Shown here: positions 14,983-23,055 of the stretch, piece by piece
Numbering within the stretch: position 1 is the first letter of the stretch
Layout: the number at the start of each line of letters is the position of its first letter
Origin: SHLQ01 sp964441145
Lineage (GTDB): Bacteria > Actinomycetota > Acidimicrobiia > Acidimicrobiales > SHLQ01
Assembly: GCA_964441145.1 (NCBI GenBank)
Contig: CAYTUB010000038.1
Coordinates: 1 to 27,919 of the forward strand
DNA: 27,919 nucleotides
Direction of reading: 5' to 3'
The notes under the pieces: generated by a model
The model's database searches: none
The model's input: only the letters and a program-made list of their open reading frames with translations
What the model was told of the DNA's origin: nothing
Made by a program: the position numbers and the translations under genes

Positions 14983-16048
14983 GTCCGGAGCGATCGACTG
15001 GGACCTCGCCCGCACTATCGCGGCCAAGGTCAATCGAAACGAACCGCAGCTCAGCGCTGATGAACGCGCAAAGATGAACGCGGACTTCGAGAAGTTCACC
15101 GCGCAAGCTGAAGAACTCGTCGCGGCCGAGACCGGGCTTCGCTCCCACGACGGCAACGCCCGAGGCCAGGTGGCTGATCGAGCCGACTGGGTCGACGCCA
15201 ACCTCAAGTCGTTTCAGCGACTTCTCAAGCCGGTGCTCGAAACCATGGAAGCCGAATCCGGCGGGCTCGGCGGAATGATTGGACCGAAGGTTGCTGGGGT
15301 GGAACTCGGAAGCATGCTCGGGTGGATGTCGACCAGAGTGCTCGGTCAATACGACCTCTTGGTGATCGAGGACGAGAACCCCGAAGAGCAAGACATGGTC
15401 TACTACGTAGGGTCAAACGTGGCCGCGCTCGAGAAGCGCTTCGCGTTCCCAGAAGATGACTTCCGGCTCTGGTTGGCTCTGCACGAGGTAACCCATCGCG
15501 CGCAATTCACCGGTGTGCCATGGATGCGCGAACACTTCTTGAGTCTCGTCGACGGCATGATCGATGAGGCCGACCCGGATCCGCAGAGGTTCGTCGATGG
15601 GCTCAAGCGTGCGGTAGAACAAGCTCGCAATGGCGAGGATCCGTTGGCCGAAGGTGGGCTCTCTGCGATCTTCGCATCCGAAAAGCAACGAGGTTTGCTC
15701 GACCAGGTAGGCGGGCTGATGAGTCTTCTCGAAGGCCATGGCGACGTGACCATGGACCGGGCGGGTATCGGTGTCGTGCACGGCGCCGACCGGTTTGGTC
15801 GCATCCTTCGCCAGCGTCGCTCAAACACCTCGCCGGTGGTGTCGTTCATTCAAAAGCTCGCTGGGCTCGAAGCGAAGATGAAGCAGTACGCCCAAGGAGA
15901 GAACTTCATCGAAGTTGTCGAAGAGCACGGCGGTCGAGACCTGATGGACCGAGTGTGGGAAGAGCCCGTCCTGCTTCCAAAGCTCGCGGAGATTCGGGAA
16001 CCTAACCTCTGGATCGATCGCGTGAGTGCGGTAGAGAAAGTCGCCTGA
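14975..16048 (+). CDS. Zinc-dependent metalloprotease, zincin_2 (DUF2342) family
   Basis: About 357 residues, of the actinobacterial zincin_2/DUF2342 family, sometimes annotated as coenzyme F420 biosynthesis associated. The catalytic motif HEVTH lies in LALHEVTHRAQF at about residue 167. A downstream LLEGHGDVTMD segment supplies a likely third ligand region. GSMLGWMSTRVLGQYDL and the VVGSNVAALEKRF-like stretch before the motif are typical of the family. There is no signal peptide or membrane helix, so it appears cytosolic; the substrate is unknown. The start is GTG at 14975 inside the end of the small membrane protein gene, since upstream in-frame codons read through that gene. tilS starts 5 bp after its stop. 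Confidence 0.88.
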   Translation: MSESGAIDWDLARTIAAKVNRNEPQLSADERAKMNADFEKFTAQAEELVAAETGLRSHDGNARGQVADRADWVDANLKSFQRLLKPVLETMEAESGGLGGMIGPKVAGVELGSMLGWMSTRVLGQYDLLVIEDENPEEQDMVYYVGSNVAALEKRFAFPEDDFRLWLALHEVTHRAQFTGVPWMREHFLSLVDGMIDEADPDPQRFVDGLKRAVEQARNGEDPLAEGGLSAIFASEKQRGLLDQVGGLMSLLEGHGDVTMDRAGIGVVHGADRFGRILRQRRSNTSPVVSFIQKLAGLEAKMKQYAQGENFIEVVEEHGGRDLMDRVWEEPVLLPKLAEIREPNLWIDRVSAVEKVA

Positions 16049-16053
16049 TTTTC

Positions 16054-16935
16054 GTGGACGCCCACGATCTTCATGGTCGTTGGGGTGACCGAACTAGCTT
16101 TCCGCCGCCAGGGTCTGCGCTGAGATGCGGAGTGTCCGGCGGCGCTGATTCTCTCGCTCTGATGGCCCTTGGCATCGCCGCCGGATGCACCGTCACCGCG
16201 GTCCACGTCGACCATGGCCAACGGGAGGGCTCCGAACACGAAGCGGAGCGCGTGCGGACCTATGGCGAGCAAATCGGCGCGCACGTTGAGTGCGCGACCG
16301 TCGATGTCGAGCCCGGACCTAACCTTGAGGCACGAATGCGGGCTGCTCGCTACGTGGTCCTCGGCCCCGACGCGGCGACCGGTCACACCATGGACGACCA
16401 AGCCGAAACTCTGTTGATCAACCTGATGCGTGGTTCGGGGATCCGAGGCCTCGGGGCCATGCAGCCTGGATATCGACGTCCAGTTCTCGGGTTGCGTCGA
16501 GCGGACACCGAGGCGATCTGTGCGGACCTCGGTTGGGAGCCATTCGAAGATCCCTCCAACACCGATCCTGCATTTGTACGGAACCGCGTGCGTCACGAGC
16601 TTCTGCCATTGCTCAACGATGTGGCCGGGCGAGATGTTGTTCCCTTGCTGGCCCGAACTTCTGATCATGCGCGAGCGGTCTCCGAGGTTGTGGAGACTGC
16701 GGCTGACGACCTCGATCCAACCGACGCTCGCGCTGTTTCGGCGGCGCCTATTGCTGTCGCAGCCTCGGCGATCCAGTCGTGGGTCAGAGACCAAACAAGC
16801 GCTGAATATCCAATCGATTCGGCATCGATTGATCGCGTGCTTCAGGTAGCGAATGGAAACGCAGTAGCCGCCGAGGTGACTGGCGGCTTTCGCGTCAGCC
16901 GGTCGCAGCAGCGCCTACGGGTTGAGCGTAGGTAG
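16054..16935 (+). CDS. tilS: tRNA(Ile)-lysidine synthase TilS
   Basis: 293 residues. TilS uses ATP to attach lysine to C34 of tRNA-Ile(CAT), changing its reading from AUG to AUA, and is essential in most bacteria. The PP-loop SGGADS is at residues 28-33. VHVDHGQREGSEHEAERV and the GHTMDDQAETLLINLMRGSGIRGLGAM block are diagnostic, as is DPSNTDPAFVRNRVRHELLPLL. The C-terminal part is short, as in other actinobacterial enzymes. GTG at 16054 is 6 bases after the metalloprotease stop codon. It probably belongs to the same transcript. A 93-bp gap separates it from hpt. Confidence 0.96.
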   Translation: MDAHDLHGRWGDRTSFPPPGSALRCGVSGGADSLALMALGIAAGCTVTAVHVDHGQREGSEHEAERVRTYGEQIGAHVECATVDVEPGPNLEARMRAARYVVLGPDAATGHTMDDQAETLLINLMRGSGIRGLGAMQPGYRRPVLGLRRADTEAICADLGWEPFEDPSNTDPAFVRNRVRHELLPLLNDVAGRDVVPLLARTSDHARAVSEVVETAADDLDPTDARAVSAAPIAVAASAIQSWVRDQTSAEYPIDSASIDRVLQVANGNAVAAEVTGGFRVSRSQQRLRVERR

Positions 16936-17028
16936 CTACTTCTCACGCCTGCCGTCCCCCAACGGTCTCTCGAAAGCTCGCAGTAAAGCGAGGCTCCAAC
17001 GCCGCATTCCGATACGGTTCGTTTCTGC

Positions 17029-17637
17029 ATGGCAGCCACAACTCCGTACGACCCGGATTCGAATTTCTCGGGCAAAGTCATTGCGGGTGAGGTCGGGGAC
17101 ATCCTCGTCACCGAAGAGCAGATCCGGGCCCGCGTCACCGAACTCGGCAAGGCGATTAGCCAGGACTACGCCGGTGAAAGACCACTGCTCGTAGGGGTCT
17201 TGCGCGGCGCGTACATGTTCATGGCAGATCTGTCGCGAGCCATCGATCTTCCTGTCGAGGTCGACTTCATGGCGGTGTCGTCCTATGGCAACGCCACGTC
17301 ATCTTCAGGTGTAGTGCGGATCCTCAAGGACCTCGACGAAGACCTCGAAGACCGACATGTCATCGTCGTAGAAGACATCATCGACTCTGGGCTCACCCTG
17401 AGTTACTTGCGGCGAAATCTTCAGAACCGCGGCGCCAAGTCCGTAGAGGTGTGCGCACTGCTCATCCGAGAAGGTCGACAAAAAGTCGATGAAGACGTCA
17501 AGTACGTTGGATTCGAACTACCGCCTGACTTTGTCGTCGGCTATGGACTCGACGCATCCGGCAAGTATCGAAACCTGCCGTTCATTGCCCGATACATGGG
17601 TGCAGTCGACTCCGGAGATCGCGGTGAGTTCGCCTAG
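17029..17637 (+). CDS. hpt: Hypoxanthine phosphoribosyltransferase
   Basis: 202 residues. It converts hypoxanthine or guanine plus PRPP to IMP or GMP in purine salvage. The PRPP-binding motif VVEDIIDSGLT is complete near residue 120. The early loop LLVGVLRGAYMFMADLSRAI and the VDFMAVSSYG flexible-loop region are typical, as is the YVGFELPPDFVVGYGLD tail with the base-contact residues. The 93-bp gap upstream may hold its own promoter: TACGGT ends 10 bases before the ATG, but no -35 box is clear. In many actinobacteria ftsH follows hpt. Here folE follows directly after 44 bp. Confidence 0.96.
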   Translation: MAATTPYDPDSNFSGKVIAGEVGDILVTEEQIRARVTELGKAISQDYAGERPLLVGVLRGAYMFMADLSRAIDLPVEVDFMAVSSYGNATSSSGVVRILKDLDEDLEDRHVIVVEDIIDSGLTLSYLRRNLQNRGAKSVEVCALLIREGRQKVDEDVKYVGFELPPDFVVGYGLDASGKYRNLPFIARYMGAVDSGDRGEFA

Positions 17638-17681
17638 TTTAGGACCCGTGATGAACCCGCCCTCTAGGAAAGGACCAATCG

Positions 17682-18287
17682 ATGAGCGAACCTGACGAGT
17701 TGCTTGAGCCACGCCGGAACAAGGTCGACCACGAAAAGATCGAAGCGGCCGTTCGAGACATTTTGAGCGCGATCGGCGAGGACCCGGAACGAGATGGGTT
17801 GCTCGATACCCCCGCACGTGTCGCGCGCATGTACGCCGAAATTTCCGGAGGCCTCCGAGAGGATCCGAAAGAACACCTGCTGAAGGTGTTCGATGTTGAA
17901 CACGATGAAATGATCATGGTGCGAGACATCCCCGTGTACTCGATGTGCGAGCATCACCTGCTTCCGTTCCACGGAACTGCCCACGTCGCCTATATCCCAA
18001 AGCCGGGCGGCAAGATCACCGGCCTTTCCAAGATCGCCCGAATGGTCGACGGCTACGCCCGGCGGCCGCAGGTGCAGGAACGACTAACCCGGCAGGTGGC
18101 CGATGCCGTGCGCGACACCCTCGATCCCGCCGGAGTTCTGGCCGTTGTCGAAGCGGAGCACATGTGTATGTCGATGCGCGGCGTTCGCAAGCCTGGCTCC
18201 TCCACGGTTACGTCCGCTGTTCACGGCATCTTTCGCGACAACCCCGCTACACGCGCCGAGGCCATGCGCTTTGTATCCGGCCGCTAG
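17682..18287 (+). CDS. folE: GTP cyclohydrolase I (FolE)
   Basis: 201 residues. It catalyses the first step of tetrahydrofolate synthesis, GTP to 7,8-dihydroneopterin triphosphate plus formate. Zinc and catalytic residues are in place: MCEHHLLPFHG (Cys and His ligands) and EAEHMCMSMRGVRKPGS (second Cys ligand). The TPARVARMY and GLSKIARMVDGYARRPQVQERLT segments are diagnostic of the type IA enzyme. A strong purine-rich ribosome binding site (AGGAAAGGA) lies 6 bases before the ATG. It is the first gene of a tight folate series, with folP 12 bp downstream. Confidence 0.97.
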   Translation: MSEPDELLEPRRNKVDHEKIEAAVRDILSAIGEDPERDGLLDTPARVARMYAEISGGLREDPKEHLLKVFDVEHDEMIMVRDIPVYSMCEHHLLPFHGTAHVAYIPKPGGKITGLSKIARMVDGYARRPQVQERLTRQVADAVRDTLDPAGVLAVVEAEHMCMSMRGVRKPGSSTVTSAVHGIFRDNPATRAEAMRFVSGR

Positions 18288-18299
18288 TCGCCGTAGGCC

Positions 18300-19142
18300 G
18301 TGTACGACCCCCGACCAGTCCTCGAGCAACTCGATGGCGACCGGCCGCTCGTCATGGGCATCCTGAACGCCACTCCAGATTCCTTTAGTGACGGCGGAAG
18401 CTGGGGAACCATCGATCGAGCGGTGGTCCACGCCGAACAGATGCTGCGTGACGGCGCCGACATCATCGATGTGGGAGGCGAATCGAGCCGACCTGGTGCG
18501 GGGTCTGTGGATCTCGAGGTGGAACTGGGACGGGTCCTTCCGGTCATCACAGAGCTGGCCGGACGGTGCGTGATATCGATCGATACGGCCAAAGCTGAAG
18601 TAGCCGAGGCCGCCATAGCAGCGGGGGCTCACATCGTGAACGACATCACGGCGAGCCTGGAGGCTGTGGCAGCTGCTGGGAACGCCGGCTGGGTCGCTAT
18701 GCACATGCAGGGAGAGCCTCGAACCATGCAAGAGGCACCCGTGTACACCGATGTCGTACGTGAAGTGGCCGAGTCATTACGCGACGCCGCAGAGCGTGGG
18801 CGGACCGTTGGTATCGAGCACCTTTGGCTAGATCCCGGTATTGGATTTGGTAAGTCGACCGCGCACAATCTGCAATTACTCCAAAACATCCAGAAATTGG
18901 GTATGGTCGAAGACAAGCTTCTGGTGGGAGTTAGTAGAAAGAGGGTCATCGGAGAACTCCATTCGCTAAGCGATCGAGCACAAGATGTTGCTGGACCCGC
19001 TGACCGATTGGAAGGATCGATTGTGGCCGCGGTGTGGTCTTGGTACCACACGGCGCATATTGTGCGAGTGCACGACGTGCGTGCGTCAGTTCTTGCCGCA
19101 AAGCATTGTCAGAACATGGTCGCTCTAGGCCAGGACGGTTAG
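18300..19142 (+). CDS. folP: Dihydropteroate synthase (FolP)
   Basis: 280 residues. It joins p-aminobenzoate to the pterin pyrophosphate to form dihydropteroate and is the sulfonamide target. The TIM-barrel motifs are all visible: MGILNATPDSFSDGG, DIIDVGGESSRPGA, VISIDT, IVNDITA, MHMQGEPRTMQ, LDPGIGFGKS and VGVSRKR, then a final V-RVHDV. Length and order are normal. The start is GTG at 18300, with no strong ribosome binding site, 12 bp after folE. The phosphatase-like gene starts 7 bp after its stop. Confidence 0.97.
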   Translation: MYDPRPVLEQLDGDRPLVMGILNATPDSFSDGGSWGTIDRAVVHAEQMLRDGADIIDVGGESSRPGAGSVDLEVELGRVLPVITELAGRCVISIDTAKAEVAEAAIAAGAHIVNDITASLEAVAAAGNAGWVAMHMQGEPRTMQEAPVYTDVVREVAESLRDAAERGRTVGIEHLWLDPGIGFGKSTAHNLQLLQNIQKLGMVEDKLLVGVSRKRVIGELHSLSDRAQDVAGPADRLEGSIVAAVWSWYHTAHIVRVHDVRASVLAAKHCQNMVALGQDG

Positions 19143-19149
19143 CAATTAC

Positions 19150-19689
19150 ATGGCATCAAGCCAAAAACTCAAAGGAAAATGGGCGCTTGGAATTGAGCCC
19201 CGCCACTTCACCTGGGTGCTTCGGAACCAGTTGGCTGTGAGCGAACGGCTCGGTGGATACGGAGAGGCTCACCGCCGTGTGCGGCGCCAAGAAGAAGTCA
19301 TTTGGGCAAAGGTCAACGGCTTCGACCGCATTCTTTCGCTCATCCCCAATAACGCCAACCTTCAGAGCTACGACGACGAAGACGTTTCATGGGTGCACCG
19401 CCCCTTCCGCGGACCCGAAGACGGCGACCGTTTCTTGAACCAGCTCTATAGCGACATCAACATGTTGACGACGCAGGGCTTTAAGGTGCTGATGCATCGC
19501 GAAGATCTCGGCGATCACGTCACTGGAATCATCGCTGGTTATCTCGTTTGGACCGGGATGGTCACCGATCAGCCCAAGGCGATCGTCACCGTCGAACAAC
19601 TGCTTTCTCGCCAGATCGGGCCGCTCGGCCGCGAGATCGTGGCGGTTGCAGCCTCTATAGATCGAGACGAGATCGACCTGCGTGACTGA
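19150..19689 (+). CDS. Dual-specificity-phosphatase-like protein with degenerate active site
   Basis: 179 residues, encoded between folP and folB with an 8-bp overlap into folB. I do not recognise a named family. The layout matches a cysteine-phosphatase fold: a strand in GFDRILSLI, a short loop, VSWVHRPFRGPEDGD (the usual general-acid loop position), a helix, then KVLMH followed by the P-loop position and TGIIAGYLVW. Where active enzymes have H-C-x-x-G-x-x-R-T-G, this reads H116-R-E-D-L-G-D-H-V-T-G126. The catalytic Cys is Arg, the phosphate-binding Arg is Val, and one residue is inserted. It is likely a non-catalytic relative or an enzyme with new chemistry. Tight packing suggests a folate-related role, which is unproven. 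Confidence 0.72.
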   Translation: MASSQKLKGKWALGIEPRHFTWVLRNQLAVSERLGGYGEAHRRVRRQEEVIWAKVNGFDRILSLIPNNANLQSYDDEDVSWVHRPFRGPEDGDRFLNQLYSDINMLTTQGFKVLMHREDLGDHVTGIIAGYLVWTGMVTDQPKAIVTVEQLLSRQIGPLGREIVAVAASIDRDEIDLRD

Positions 19690-20044
19690 CACGATCGAAC
19701 TGCGAGGCCTCCGAGTGATGGCCTTCTGCGGCATCCTGCCCGAAGAGGTTGAGCGGCGCCAACCTTTCGAGATCGATGTAGACGTCAGCTGTGATTTGCG
19801 CGCTGCCGGAGCGACCGACGATTTGGCCAATACCATTGACTACGGAGATCTTGTATCCAAGATTGCGGTATTGGCGGAGGAGAGTCGGTTGTCGTTACTC
19901 GAACGATTCGCGAGCGAGGTTGCGGACCTTGTTCTAGAGAATGATTTGGCCTCCGGGTGTCGTGTCACCATTCGGAAGCTTCGACCACCAGTGCCACACG
20001 ACTTGGCCAGCTCAGGCGTAACGATTCGGCGAGAGCGGTCATGA
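19682..20044 (+). CDS. folB: Dihydroneopterin aldolase (FolB)
   Basis: 120 residues. It cleaves 7,8-dihydroneopterin to 6-hydroxymethyl-dihydropterin and glycolaldehyde. Conserved parts are FCGILPEEVERRQPFEIDVDV with the substrate-binding Glu, NTIDYGDLV, LLERFASEVADLVL with the second Glu, and VTIRKLRPPVPHDLASSGVTI with the catalytic Lys. The start is GTG at 19682, inside the upstream gene, and the stop overlaps folK by 4 bp, so translation is coupled on both sides. Confidence 0.95.
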   Translation: MTDTIELRGLRVMAFCGILPEEVERRQPFEIDVDVSCDLRAAGATDDLANTIDYGDLVSKIAVLAEESRLSLLERFASEVADLVLENDLASGCRVTIRKLRPPVPHDLASSGVTIRRERS

Positions 20045-20508
20045 CTCGTCGAGCCTTTCTTGGGCTCGGATCCAACCTTGGAGACCGTGAAGCCCATCTG
20101 CGCCATGCCATTGGCCGCATCCCCGACCTCATCAAAACCGCCTCGATTTGGGAGACTGCCCCCATCGGTGGCCCCGATGACCAGGGCCCGTACCTCAACA
20201 CTGTTGTGCAACTGTCCACCGACCGCACCGCTCGCCAGCTACTCAGTGTGTGTCGAGAACAAGAAGAAGATGCTGGGCGAATCCGCGGCGAGCGTTGGGG
20301 AGCACGGACGCTCGATGTCGACGTTCTGTGGATCGACGGCGAACGCATCGATGAACACGACCTGATCGTCCCACACCCACGGATGATGGAACGGGCCTTC
20401 GTGCTGATGCCGCTCCGAGAGTTGGCGCCGGACTTGATTCCCGACTCCTTTACCGAACCCGATCCATCTGTTGTCTGGCGCTATCAACCCGACGAGTCGA
20501 CAGGCTGA
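20041..20508 (+). CDS. folK: 2-amino-4-hydroxy-6-hydroxymethyldihydropteridine pyrophosphokinase (FolK)
   Basis: 155 residues. It transfers pyrophosphate from ATP to 6-hydroxymethyl-dihydropterin to make the FolP substrate. Motifs are AFLGLGSNLGDREAHLR at the N-terminus, GPYLNTVVQL, RWGARTLDVDVLWIDG with the metal-binding Asp pair, and LIVPHPRMMERAFVLMPL. ARTLD replaces the more usual PRTLD, a mild variation. The ATG at 20041 overlaps the folB stop (ATGA) and gives the normal family length; an in-frame upstream ATG at 19957 lies inside folB and is not used. The DUF2520 gene starts 3 bp after its stop. Confidence 0.96.
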   Translation: MTRRAFLGLGSNLGDREAHLRHAIGRIPDLIKTASIWETAPIGGPDDQGPYLNTVVQLSTDRTARQLLSVCREQEEDAGRIRGERWGARTLDVDVLWIDGERIDEHDLIVPHPRMMERAFVLMPLRELAPDLIPDSFTEPDPSVVWRYQPDESTG

Positions 20509-20511
20509 ACC

Positions 20512-21243
20512 ATGGAGCGGCGCTTCACGCTCGTTGGCCCCGGACGAGCCGGGTGGTCCATGCATCGGGCACTAGAGGCATGTGGCTGGACCAACACGGG
20601 AGTCTTTGGCCGAGGCGACGATGTCTCCGGCGCAGCCCAGCAAGCCGACGTTTGTATCTTGGCGGTTCCCGACCGAAATATTTCGTCGGTGGCAGACCAG
20701 ATCGACCCTGGCGACGCGGTGGTCATTCATCTCTCCGGCGCAACACCGGTTGCGGCGCTCGATCCGCACCGGAGCGCAGCACTACACCCGCTCGCGTCTT
20801 TAGCCGAACCTGTCTCTGGTGCACAGACCCTTGCGTCGACGTTCTACGCGGTTGGCGGTGACCCAATCGCCGAAGTTCTCGCCGACGAATTGAGTGGAAA
20901 GTGGTTCCGCATCGACGATTCGGATCGACCGCTCTATCACGCCGCCGCGGCGGTTGCATCGAATCATTTCGTTGCGCTCCTCGGTCAGGTCGATCGGATT
21001 TCACGTGAGATCGGGGTCCCGTTCGCAGCATTCTTACCGCTGGTGCAATCGAGCCTCGAGAACGTCACCGACCTCGGACCGACGAAGGCGCTGACCGGTC
21101 CGGCTGCCCGGGGCGATCACGAAACCATCGAGGCTCACCTCGAAGCGCTTGGAGAACGACTTCCCGAAGAAGTATCGGCCTATGAGGCGCTGGTCGAACA
21201 GGCACGACGACTTGTGGCCGGTGACTCAGAAACACCTGAGTAA
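20512..21243 (+). CDS. Rossmann-like/DUF2520 domain protein, possible ketopantoate reductase
   Basis: 243 residues. The N-terminus is a dinucleotide-binding Rossmann fold (FTLVGPGRAGWSMHRALEACG, then VCILAVPDRNI). HLSGATPVAALD and LHPLASLAEP follow, and then the helical DUF2520 domain (ASNHFVALLGQVDRISREIGVP, and ALTGPAARGDHETI). The fold is that of NADPH-dependent 2-hydroxyacid or ketopantoate reductases. It sits directly before panC, and no panE or panB is in the window, so a ketopantoate reductase role is attractive. Alternative ketopantoate reductases such as PanG are known, and I cannot tell whether this belongs with them. It packs 3 bp after folK and 30 bp before panC. Confidence 0.85.
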   Translation: MERRFTLVGPGRAGWSMHRALEACGWTNTGVFGRGDDVSGAAQQADVCILAVPDRNISSVADQIDPGDAVVIHLSGATPVAALDPHRSAALHPLASLAEPVSGAQTLASTFYAVGGDPIAEVLADELSGKWFRIDDSDRPLYHAAAAVASNHFVALLGQVDRISREIGVPFAAFLPLVQSSLENVTDLGPTKALTGPAARGDHETIEAHLEALGERLPEEVSAYEALVEQARRLVAGDSETPE

Positions 21244-21273
21244 AACACCGATGCCGCCGTGCACACTGGATCG

Positions 21274-22134
21274 ATGGAGATTGTGCACACCATTGCGGAG
21301 CTTCGAGCAGCTCTCGACAGCGAACGGGCGGCCGGTCGAAGCATAGGTTTCTCGCCCACGATGGGCGCACTACATCGGGGGCACGTGACACTGCTCGAAG
21401 CTGCCGCCTCGCACGATGTAGGCGTCGGTTCGATCTTCGTGAACCCGTTGCAGTTTGCTCCCGACGAGGACCTCGATAGCTATCCGCGCATGGTTGAAGA
21501 GGACGCTGCGAAGGCTAAGGCGGTTGGGATTTCCTACCTGTTCGTCCCATCCGTGCGCGAGATGTACCCGCAGGAGAACTGGACGACCGTGTCTCTGCGA
21601 GTCGTAACCGAACCGTGGGAAGGCGCGCATCGTCCAACGCATCTGGCTGGGGTCTCCACCGTCGTCACCAAGTTGTTCAACATTGTTGGTTCCTGCACGG
21701 CGTACTTCGGTCAGAAGGACTTCCAACAGCTGGCGATGATCCGTCGGATGGTCGCCGACCTGAACCTGCCTGTTGAGGTTCGTGGCCAACCCACCGTTCG
21801 CGAATCTGACGGGCTGGCCATGTCGAGCCGCAACCTTCGACTGACTGCCGAACAGCGAGCGCAAGCACCGGTGATACAACAGGCTCTGCAATCTGGGGTT
21901 CGCTCCATCGAAGCGGGTGAGCGCTCTCCAGCTGTCGTCGAGCAGGCCATCCGCGAAGTGTTAGCGACAGCCACCTTGGCTAGCGATCCCGATTACGTTG
22001 CGGTCGTCAACGCTGACTCGCTGATCACCCCAGATCTCGTCAGCGGTGAAACTCGCCTACTCACGGCCATGTCGTTTGGGGATGTACGCCTCATCGACAA
22101 TGTCGGAATCAGCGTCGCCGAGGCCTCATCGTGA
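21274..22134 (+). CDS. panC: Pantothenate synthetase (PanC)
   Basis: 286 residues. It condenses pantoate and beta-alanine with ATP to form pantothenate. The cytidylyltransferase-like motifs are clear: SPTMGALHRGH, FVNPLQFAPDEDLDSYPR, GVSTVVTKLFNIV, GQKDFQQLAMIRRMVADL and ESDGLAMSSRNLRL. The start is ATG at 21274, which begins the usual MEIVHTIAELR. A GTG at 21259 would add five residues and cannot be excluded. The stop overlaps the CobW-type gene by 4 bp (GTGA). Confidence 0.96.
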   Translation: MEIVHTIAELRAALDSERAAGRSIGFSPTMGALHRGHVTLLEAAASHDVGVGSIFVNPLQFAPDEDLDSYPRMVEEDAAKAKAVGISYLFVPSVREMYPQENWTTVSLRVVTEPWEGAHRPTHLAGVSTVVTKLFNIVGSCTAYFGQKDFQQLAMIRRMVADLNLPVEVRGQPTVRESDGLAMSSRNLRLTAEQRAQAPVIQQALQSGVRSIEAGERSPAVVEQAIREVLATATLASDPDYVAVVNADSLITPDLVSGETRLLTAMSFGDVRLIDNVGISVAEASS

Positions 22135-23042
22135 ACGAAGAGGACGAGGAAATCACCTTCATTGAACCGGTCTACGCCCCGTGGGACGGCCGCCGGGTGC
22201 CCGTCGTGCTCCTCGGCGGCTATCTCGGCGCGGGAAAGACCACTGTCATCAACGAGATGCTCGCACGCACCGACGTGCCGATCGCGGTGATGGTCAACGA
22301 TGTTGGAGAGATCAACATCGACGCTGCCCTCATCGAACGGCAGGGCACCGACACCTTGGACCTCTCTGGTGGGTGTGTGTGCTGCAGCCTCAAAAACGGG
22401 TTCCTCGAAGCGTTCGACCAGTTGCGCGCTCGCCCAACACCACCCGAATTGGTTGTCGTCGAGCTCAGCGGCATCGCGAACCCGGCGAGCGCTGCAGGCT
22501 TCGCGTCCACGCCGGGCTTTCAACTCGATTCGATCGTGGTGCTCGTCGACCTCGACCAATTCCTCGACTGGGACGACGAATCCTCAGTGGTTGCCGATGC
22601 GGTGCGGTCACAAGTCCACGCCGCAGATGTGATCTTGTTGAGCAAGCACAACATGGTTGACGAGGCTCGAATTGACAAGGTGCGCGAACGGCTGCGCGAA
22701 CTGTCGCCCGACGTGCCCGTGCTGCTCGCAGATTCAGCCCACTCGATCGCTGGTCTCGTCGGGCTTGGTGCTCGACGTCCGGTGGCCGACCTCGCGCTCG
22801 GTTCGAGCTTGTTCGACCAGCACTCGACGTCGATCATCCCCCTCAAGGGGACCATCACTCGTGAGGAGCTCGACCAGATTCTCGACGGCCTTCCGGCCAA
22901 CACCGTCCGAGCAAAGGGGATCGTTCAAGTCGAGACCGGCGAACTTCTGCTGGTGCAGATCGTCGGCAAGCGGCGCGTCGTCGAACCGCTACCGATGGCC
23001 GAAACCACCAATCCCACCGACCTGGTTGTCATCACCGCTTGA
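22131..23042 (+). CDS. CobW/COG0523-type G3E GTPase (metal chaperone-like)
   Basis: 303 residues, of the G3E GTPase family related to CobW and zinc-homeostasis chaperones. Walker A is GGYLGAGKTT at 29-38. The VNDVGEINIDAALI switch and the metal-binding GGCVCCSL (C-x-C-C) motif near residue 84 are intact, as is ELSGIANP. The guanine-specificity motif reads SKHN rather than NKxD. The C-terminal CobW_C-like part is short (about 80 residues) and has no His-rich tail. It overlaps panC by 4 bp, so co-expression is likely. Its role with PanC is not evident; metal delivery to an enzyme of the operon is only a guess. It converges on the P450 gene with a 13-bp gap. Confidence 0.9.
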   Translation: MNEEDEEITFIEPVYAPWDGRRVPVVLLGGYLGAGKTTVINEMLARTDVPIAVMVNDVGEINIDAALIERQGTDTLDLSGGCVCCSLKNGFLEAFDQLRARPTPPELVVVELSGIANPASAAGFASTPGFQLDSIVVLVDLDQFLDWDDESSVVADAVRSQVHAADVILLSKHNMVDEARIDKVRERLRELSPDVPVLLADSAHSIAGLVGLGARRPVADLALGSSLFDQHSTSIIPLKGTITREELDQILDGLPANTVRAKGIVQVETGELLLVQIVGKRRVVEPLPMAETTNPTDLVVITA

Positions 23043-23055
23043 GGTTTGCCCAGTG

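Noticed and set aside
19957..20040. Earlier start for folK
   Set aside because: It lies inside folB, adds 28 residues unlike the family, and the ATGA overlap at 20041 gives the normal length.
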